This document shows positions 7,248 through 10,807 of a stretch of 10,807 nt of DNA, piece after piece. Both the position numbers and the translations under genes were made by a program. Source of the stretch: Nodosilinea sp. BSH.14. Its GTDB lineage: Bacteria > Cyanobacteriota > Cyanobacteriia > Phormidesmidales > Phormidesmidaceae. Numbering within the stretch: the stretch's first letter is position 1; every line of letters begins with the position of its first letter. Location of the stretch: NCBI GenBank assembly GCA_023264315.1, contig JALQST010000070.1, positions 1 through 10,807 on the forward strand, written 5' to 3'. The notes beneath the pieces were generated by a model. That model searched no databases and was not told the origin of the DNA. It worked only from the letters and a program-made list of their open reading frames with translations.

Positions 7248-8673
7248 GCATCACCTCTCGGTAGTGGGGCTCAACCGCGTGGTGTTGGGTGCGAGACTCT
7301 GGCGAGGCCATCGGTGGATGGCGCAGGGCATCGTGCAAGGTCTCCCGATCCAGGGTCAGCAGTTGGCCCTGATCCACCAGTTGCCGCCCGCGCACCCAGG
7401 CCGCTTCCACCACCTCCGTAGGACGCCCCAACACCAGCAATTGCAATGGATTGGTACGGGGCAACAGGGAAGGATGATCGAGGTTATAGAGCACAAGATC
7501 GGCCTCGAATCCGGGGGCAATGCGGCCCGTGCGATCTCCTAAATTCACCCCATGGGCTCCGCCCACCGTGGCCATCTGTAGCGCCTGTTCCGGGGTGATC
7601 CAACGGTCATAGTCCGCCTCGGTGACGGTGTGGAGCATGGTGCCCAGTTTAATCACCTCCAGCAGATTTTGGGCATCGTTGCTGGCGGCTCCATCGCAGC
7701 CAAAGGCCACATTCAGCCCCCGCTGGCGGCATTTCAGAATGGGCGCAAGGCCGCTGCCCAGGCGCAAATTACTCACCGGGTTATGCACCAGGGTGGCCCC
7801 GGCCCTAGCCAAATCGTCAATATCAGCCTCATCAATCCACACCCCGTGGGCTAGAGAGGTGCGTGGACTGAGACAACCCAGCGTCGCCAAATGCTGCACC
7901 GCACGGATGCCGTAGCGTTCCTGGGCCACCCGGTGCTGGGCGCGGGTTTCTAGCAGGTGGGTGTGGAGGCAGAGATCGTAGCGCTGGCTGAGGTCGGCGC
8001 AGCCTGCTAGCAACTCATCGGAGCAGCGGTGAAACCCCGTTGGCCCCAGGCCGACGTAGATGCCGTGGTCAGGGTCGTGGAATTCCGCCACCATCGCCTC
8101 CATGAGGGCCAGCAGTTCCCTGGCCGCACGGGGCGAGGCCGACTGGGGCAGCAAGCAGCCCTTGGGAAACCCCGATGCAAAGGGCAAATCCATCATCAAC
8201 GGAGCCACCACCGCCCGAATGCCCACAGATCGATAGCCGCGCACCAGAGCCGCTACCGTTTCCATCTCCTGCCCAGGGATCACGTAGGCATGATCCATCA
8301 CGCAGGTACCACCGGAGAAGAGGGTATCCACCGCCGTGCTTACGGCTCCCCAATAGAGCTGATCCAGGTGGCGCGGGGTGGATTCAAACACATTGGACAG
8401 CCACAGTTCTAGGGGCAGTTGGGGAATCAGCCCCCGCTGCCACACCTGGGAGGAATGGGTATGGCCATTGACAAACCCCGCCAGCAGCAGCTTGTTTCGT
8501 CCGTCAATCACCCGCTGATCCGCTGTTTGCGGTAGCGTCCCCGCTGGGGCCACCGCTTGGATTTGGCAACCCGTAAGGAGAACGTCCACGGATTCCAGGG
8601 AATGGGGATCCAGCCCATCGCGCTCCAGAACCTTGTCTGGGAGGGTGAGGACGGATTGAATCAGGGTTTGCAT
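7234..8673 (-). CDS. Metal-dependent amidohydrolase/deaminase of the TrzA/AtzA/SsnA type
   Basis: This 479-aa protein is read from the ATG at 8673. A GTG at 8736 is also in frame, but it follows directly on a TGA, and the extra 21 residues are unlike the family start. The protein shows the expected metal-site motifs: GFVNGHTHS (His71, His73), LHTHLLETRA (His237, His239, Glu242), SLAHGVWIDEADI (His276) and FGCDGAASND (Asp327). The C-terminal GRIAPGFEADLVLYN segment is the usual return to the small beta domain. Family members remove amino or chloride groups from purines, pterins, triazines or S-adenosylhomocysteine. The substrate here cannot be read from sequence. A house-cleaning or nucleoside-salvage deaminase is more likely than triazine breakdown. 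It lies downstream of gap2 but behind a strong terminator, so it probably has its own promoter. Its 3' end overlaps the convergent kinase gene by 14 bp. Confidence 0.9.
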   Translation of the reverse strand: MQTLIQSVLTLPDKVLERDGLDPHSLESVDVLLTGCQIQAVAPAGTLPQTADQRVIDGRNKLLLAGFVNGHTHSSQVWQRGLIPQLPLELWLSNVFESTPRHLDQLYWGAVSTAVDTLFSGGTCVMDHAYVIPGQEMETVAALVRGYRSVGIRAVVAPLMMDLPFASGFPKGCLLPQSASPRAARELLALMEAMVAEFHDPDHGIYVGLGPTGFHRCSDELLAGCADLSQRYDLCLHTHLLETRAQHRVAQERYGIRAVQHLATLGCLSPRTSLAHGVWIDEADIDDLARAGATLVHNPVSNLRLGSGLAPILKCRQRGLNVAFGCDGAASNDAQNLLEVIKLGTMLHTVTEADYDRWITPEQALQMATVGGAHGVNLGDRTGRIAPGFEADLVLYNLDHPSLLPRTNPLQLLVLGRPTEVVEAAWVRGRQLVDQGQLLTLDRETLHDALRHPPMASPESRTQHHAVEPHYREVMLNRP

Positions 8674-8780
8674 AGAGGGTTGAGAAGCTAAGATGGCTAA
8701 CACCGTAGCGCATTGCGCCACCGCATCCAGTGACACTCACTACCGCCATCGTTGCTGAATCTCGAAAAACGCTGAGCCTC

Positions 8781-8819
8781 AAAAAACAGCGGGCCAAAAT
8801 CCACCGATTTCGACCCGCT
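8781..8819 (-). terminator. Strong intrinsic terminator of gap2
   Basis: On the minus strand, AGCGGGTCGAAATC pairs with GATTTTGGCCCGCT around a GGTG loop. This is a 14-bp stem containing two G-T (G-U in RNA) pairs. It is followed directly by GTTTTTT. It starts 28 bases after the gap2 stop and points away from it, and should separate gap2 transcription from the amidohydrolase gene. Confidence 0.92.
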
Positions 8820-8847
8820 ATTCACCCTTCAGAAGGATTTGTTTAGC

Positions 8848-9861
8848 CTACTGCCACTTGGCGGCTACCAGTTCAGCCAGGTCTACCACGCGCTGGCTGT
8901 AGCCCCACTCGTTGTCGTACCAGGCCACGACCTTCACCATGTCGCCGCCCATCACCATGGTGAGGCTGGAATCGACAATGGAGGATTCATCGGTCTTGCG
9001 GTAGTCGATGGAAACCAGGGGCAGGTCGCTGTAGGCGAGAATACCTTTCATGTGACCTTCGGCGGCTTCCTTCAGCACTTGGTTCACCTGCTCGGCGATG
9101 GCGGGTTTTTCCACCTGCACCACCAAGTCAACCACAGACACGTTGGGGGTGGGTACCCGCAGGGCGATGCCGTTCAGCTTGCCTGCCATTTCGGGAATGA
9201 CTAGGGCCACGGCCTTGGCGGCACCGGTGGTGGTGGGCACAATGTTCAGAGCCGCAGCACGGGCCCGACGCAGGTCGCGGTGGCTGGCATCCAGCAGACG
9301 CTGATCCCCGGTGTAGCTGTGGGTGGTGGTCATGGTGCCTTTGATGATCCCGAAGTTTTCGTGCAGCACCTTCACCACGGGAGCCAAGCAGTTGGTGGTA
9401 CAGCTCGCATTGCTGACCACGTTGTAGGAGTCGTGGGTGTAGTCGTGGTGGTTCACGCCCATGACGTAGGTGCCGATGCCGCTGCCCTTACCGGGAGCAG
9501 TGATCAGCACTTTCTTTGCGCCCGCTTCGATGTGACGAGAGGCCCCCTCTTCGCTAACAAACACGCCCGTGGATTCGATCACCAGATCAATGCCCCAGGC
9601 CTTCCAGGGCAGGTTGTTGGGGTTGCGATCCGAGTAGCACTTGATGGTTTTGCCGTTAACGATAAGGGTATCTTCCCCGGCTTGGATGTCGGCATCGAGA
9701 CGCCCCAACATGGAGTCGTACTTCAACAGATGAGAATTGGTTTTTGGATCCGAAGTATCGTTGATGGCAACGACCTCAAGTCCGCTGTTCTCCCGCGTCA
9801 ACCAACACCGCAAAAAGTTCCGACCAATGCGGCCAAACCCGTTAATGGCTACTCTAATCAC
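8848..9861 (-). CDS. gap2: Glyceraldehyde-3-phosphate dehydrogenase, Gap2 (photosynthetic) type
   Basis: This 337-aa enzyme is full length for the family. It interconverts 1,3-bisphosphoglycerate and glyceraldehyde-3-phosphate. In cyanobacteria the Gap2 type works in the Calvin cycle and gluconeogenesis with NADPH or NADH, and is regulated by CP12. Visible motifs are the Rossmann NGFGRIGRN (7-15), [17 protein letters not shown] (34-50) in place of the acidic residue of strict NAD enzymes, and the catalytic ASCTTNC with Cys154. His181 lies in [10 protein letters not shown], the phosphate-binding [15 protein letters not shown] is at 201-215, and WYDNEWGYS is at 314-322. The start is GTG at 9861: the N-terminus [10 protein letters not shown] (read as M) matches the family exactly and no ATG is available. 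AGAGGG lies about nine bases upstream as a possible ribosome binding site. It is transcribed away from murC and ends at a strong terminator. Confidence 0.98.
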   Translation of the reverse strand: MIRVAINGFGRIGRNFLRCWLTRENSGLEVVAINDTSDPKTNSHLLKYDSMLGRLDADIQAGEDTLIVNGKTIKCYSDRNPNNLPWKAWGIDLVIESTGVFVSEEGASRHIEAGAKKVLITAPGKGSGIGTYVMGVNHHDYTHDSYNVVSNASCTTNCLAPVVKVLHENFGIIKGTMTTTHSYTGDQRLLDASHRDLRRARAAALNIVPTTTGAAKAVALVIPEMAGKLNGIALRVPTPNVSVVDLVVQVEKPAIAEQVNQVLKEAAEGHMKGILAYSDLPLVSIDYRKTDESSIVDSSLTMVMGGDMVKVVAWYDNEWGYSQRVVDLAELVAAKWQ

Positions 9862-10014
9862 TGCGTTTAACCCTCTGTTGTACTCGGACTAGGTATCTAT
9901 TTTTAGACGAGAATATGATATCGCAAAGGATGATCCACTTTGAATAGCCATCCTCAGTAGATCGCAAAGTCCCCCTAGCCTACCCTGACGGGAAGCAAGC
10001 TATACCCCCAGCCT

Positions 10015-10110
10015 GCCTCCCGGTCGGGAGAGGGGAGCCAGAGAAATCCTCAAAGTTCCGCTCCCAAATTGGGAAAGGGATTTAGGGTGAGGGCTAAATC
10101 GGGTCCATAG
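10015..10110. repeat. Intergenic palindromic repeat-like segment
   Basis: The segment holds CTCCCG-GT-CGGGAG (10017-10030) and TCCCAA-A-TTGGGA (10062-10074), joined by GAGGGGAGCC and followed by AGGGATTTAGGGTGAGGGC. I recall closely similar G/A-rich strings with flanking small hairpins as dispersed intergenic repeats in several cyanobacteria, often mis-called as small ORFs. That makes a repeat-element copy likely. Copy number in this genome cannot be judged from one window. Confidence 0.5.
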
Positions 10111-10212
10111 AGCGAGTTTGTAATCGCATGAACCTAGGCGACGTTGATGTCTCAAGGGATCAAGGTCTTGGCCCGCGTCCCCATCTGGCCTGGGCGGCAT
10201 GGAAGACACTCA

Positions 10213-10226
10213 CACCAGATCTGGTG
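10213..10226. promoter_or_regulatory. Perfect 14-bp palindrome, possible operator
   Basis: CACCAGATCTGGTG is a perfect 14-bp inverted repeat in the gap2-murC spacer. Its size and symmetry suit a dimeric regulator, but no known motif is matched. It is followed by two GGGTTGATA direct repeats at 10226-10234 and 10258-10266, 32 bases apart, which is close to three helical turns. Confidence 0.35.
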
Positions 10227-10449
10227 GGTTGATAAGGATTGCTGTTGATGAATTTCGGGGTTGATAGGGGATTTATATGGAACCCGTCAAAAATGCTACA
10301 CCCCTAGGCGGGATAGTGGGGATGTCTGGCAAGCCGTTGTAGGGCTTGAGGTTAACGGTGTGCCAAGGTCGAAAAATGCGGTGAATGAAAGGATTTAGCT
10401 TTTTGGCGTCCTAGGGTACAACCGTCGCGAATTTTGAGAAAGCCTTAAA

Positions 10450-10462
10450 CCTAAATTTTAGG
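10450..10462. promoter_or_regulatory. 13-bp inverted repeat just upstream of the predicted murC promoter
   Basis: CCTAAA-T-TTTAGG is a perfect hyphenated palindrome centred at 10456. It lies about 20-32 bases upstream of the predicted murC -10 box, overlapping or adjoining where the -35 would be. A bound protein could affect murC initiation. Confidence 0.3.
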
Positions 10463-10463
10463 C

Positions 10464-10487
10464 CAATCTAGCAAAGCTTGCTATGAT
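10464..10487 (+). promoter_or_regulatory. murC: Possible murC promoter (-10 TATGAT)
   Basis: TATGAT at 10482-10487 is one base from the consensus -10 hexamer and is followed by A/T. The -35 side around 10458-10464 (TTAGGC) is weak, so an activator or a -35-independent promoter is possible. This would give a 5' leader of about 40 bases before the ATG at 10534. Confidence 0.35.
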
Positions 10488-10502
10488 AACGCCGGATAGT
10501 AT

Positions 10503-10517
10503 GGTGTGGTGTGGTGT
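10503..10517 (+). repeat. Three GGTGT pentamer repeats in the murC leader
   Basis: GGTGT occurs three times in tandem (10503-10517) and is followed by TGTG, five bases before the ribosome binding site. A five-base unit close to the start could change leader spacing or structure if copy number varied. Confidence 0.75.
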
Positions 10518-10521
10518 TGTG

Positions 10522-10527
10522 AAGGAG
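10522..10527 (+). promoter_or_regulatory. murC: Ribosome binding site of murC
   Basis: AAGGAG lies six bases before the ATG at 10534, which is ideal spacing. It fixes the murC start, and the N-terminus it gives matches the family. Confidence 0.85.
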
Positions 10528-10533
10528 TGAATA

Positions 10534-10807
10534 ATGCCAAATTCGGTAGATTTTAATGGCAGACCCTTTCATTTTATTGGCATTGGCGGCATTGGAATGT
10601 CGGCCCTCGCCTACATTCTAACCAAGCGAGGTATCCCCGTATCGGGCTCTGATTTGCGCCTCAGCCACATCACCCGCCGTCTGCAAGAGGCCGGAAGCCA
10701 TATTTTCTGGCAGCAAGAATCGGCAAATTTACAGTATTTTATGGGCTCTGCGGCCCTGCCCTCCGCCTCAGAACGCCCCCACGCCCCCCACGCCCCCCCC
10801 CAGGTGA
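10534..10807 (+). CDS. murC: UDP-N-acetylmuramate-L-alanine ligase, N-terminal part (cut by window end)
   Basis: The first 91 codons are present and the frame is open at the window edge. MurC is a cytoplasmic ATP-dependent ligase that adds L-alanine to UDP-N-acetylmuramic acid, the first peptide step of peptidoglycan synthesis. The N-terminus reads VDFNGRPFHFIGIGGIGMSALAYIL. Here GIGGIGMSALA is the nucleotide-sugar binding loop typical of MurC, followed by VSGSDLRLSHITRRLQEAG and HIFWQQ. The ATP-binding GTHGKT motif would lie beyond the window. Near the end the codons become a C-rich run encoding ERPHAPHAPPQV, just before the place where the family has a QVVCSTAI-like strand. This is an unusual Pro/His/Ala insertion in a normally short variable loop. 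In several cyanobacteria murC is followed by murB. Confidence 0.95.
   Translation, partial: MPNSVDFNGRPFHFIGIGGIGMSALAYILTKRGIPVSGSDLRLSHITRRLQEAGSHIFWQQESANLQYFMGSAALPSASERPHAPHAPPQV
10773..10803 (+). repeat. C-rich low-complexity run inside murC
   Basis: Imperfect CGCCCCCCA units (C runs of 5, 6 and 9) follow one another at the window's right edge. They encode a Pro/His/Ala stretch in frame. The nine-C run is a likely slippage site. Confidence 0.8.

Larger units (their letters stand above)
9862..10533. other. Long gap2-murC divergent spacer with several repeats
   Basis: This 672-bp spacer carries the promoters of gap2 (leftward) and murC (rightward). The gap2-proximal 60 bases are AT-rich, but I could not place a confident promoter pair there. 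Sub-features listed separately are a palindromic repeat-like segment, a perfect 14-bp palindrome with nearby direct repeats, a 13-bp inverted repeat, a -10-like hexamer and a GGTGT repeat. A 69-codon minus-strand frame (10000-10209) is the translation of the repeat rather than a gene. Confidence 0.7.

Noticed and set aside
8674..8736. Longer amidohydrolase starting at the GTG at 8736
   Set aside because: The GTG directly follows an in-frame TGA, so it is simply the first possible start. The 21 added residues do not resemble the family N-terminus.
9280..9870. 196-codon plus-strand frame across gap2
   Set aside because: It is fully antisense to an unmistakable GAPDH gene and has no family match that I can see.
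10000..10209. 69-codon minus-strand frame in the gap2-murC spacer
   Set aside because: Its C-terminal half is the translation of the palindromic repeat segment (SPHPKSLSQFG type), a known source of spurious small ORFs.
10205..10235. Yfr1-type small RNA (ACTCACACC followed by a hairpin)
   Set aside because: The conserved unpaired CTCCTCACAC core is not matched, and no T-run terminator follows.
1..10807. tRNA, rRNA, CRISPR array, transposase or prophage genes
   Set aside because: I looked for cloverleaf-like sequence, regularly spaced repeats and transposase or phage motifs and found none.

Overview
The window looks like chromosomal DNA from a GC-rich cyanobacterium. The strongest clues are a Gap2-type (photosynthetic) glyceraldehyde-3-phosphate dehydrogenase read away from a murC gene, a duplicated SagB-type nitroreductase, a small CGH/CHRC zinc-binding protein of a type I associate with cyanobacteria, and long soluble hybrid histidine kinases. 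The HIP1 octamer (GCGATCGC), common in many cyanobacteria, was not seen by eye. I do not assign a genus.

Layout: 1-636 is mostly non-coding, with a possible 40-codon gene remnant on the minus strand and a stretch rich in small hairpins around 414-560. A short gene with a good ribosome binding site (637-951, tentatively a stand-alone DM13 domain) follows and ends in a 16-bp tandem duplication. It converges on a minus-strand gene for a two-domain SagB/ThcOx-type flavin oxidoreductase (1046-2593). Upstream on the same strand is a 139-aa zinc-motif protein with a possible RelE-like C-terminus (2697-3116).

From a divergent spacer (3117-3450) starts a plus-strand two-gene signalling operon. The first gene encodes a soluble GAF-kinase-receiver-receiver hybrid (3451-5961). 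The second encodes a receiver-kinase protein (5958-7247) whose start overlaps the stop of the first (ATGA). Together they hold three receivers and two kinase cores, but no transmembrane segment and no DNA-binding output, so they look like a cytoplasmic phosphorelay whose output partner lies elsewhere.

The second kinase gene overlaps tail-to-tail by 14 bp with a minus-strand amidohydrolase gene of the TrzA/AtzA/SsnA type (7234-8673). Upstream of that is gap2 (8848-9861, GTG start), followed by a very clear intrinsic terminator (8781-8819). A 672-bp spacer between gap2 and murC contains a repeat-like palindromic segment, a perfect 14-bp palindrome, short direct repeats and a plausible murC promoter. 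The window ends inside murC (10534 onward), in an unusual C-rich low-complexity codon run.

The genes do not form one pathway: carbon metabolism (gap2), cell wall synthesis (murC), signalling and two enzymes of unknown substrate sit side by side. I see no convincing new multi-gene system. The best second looks are the zinc/RelE-like protein, the hairpin-rich segment before the DM13-like gene, the MurC C-run and the gap2-murC spacer.
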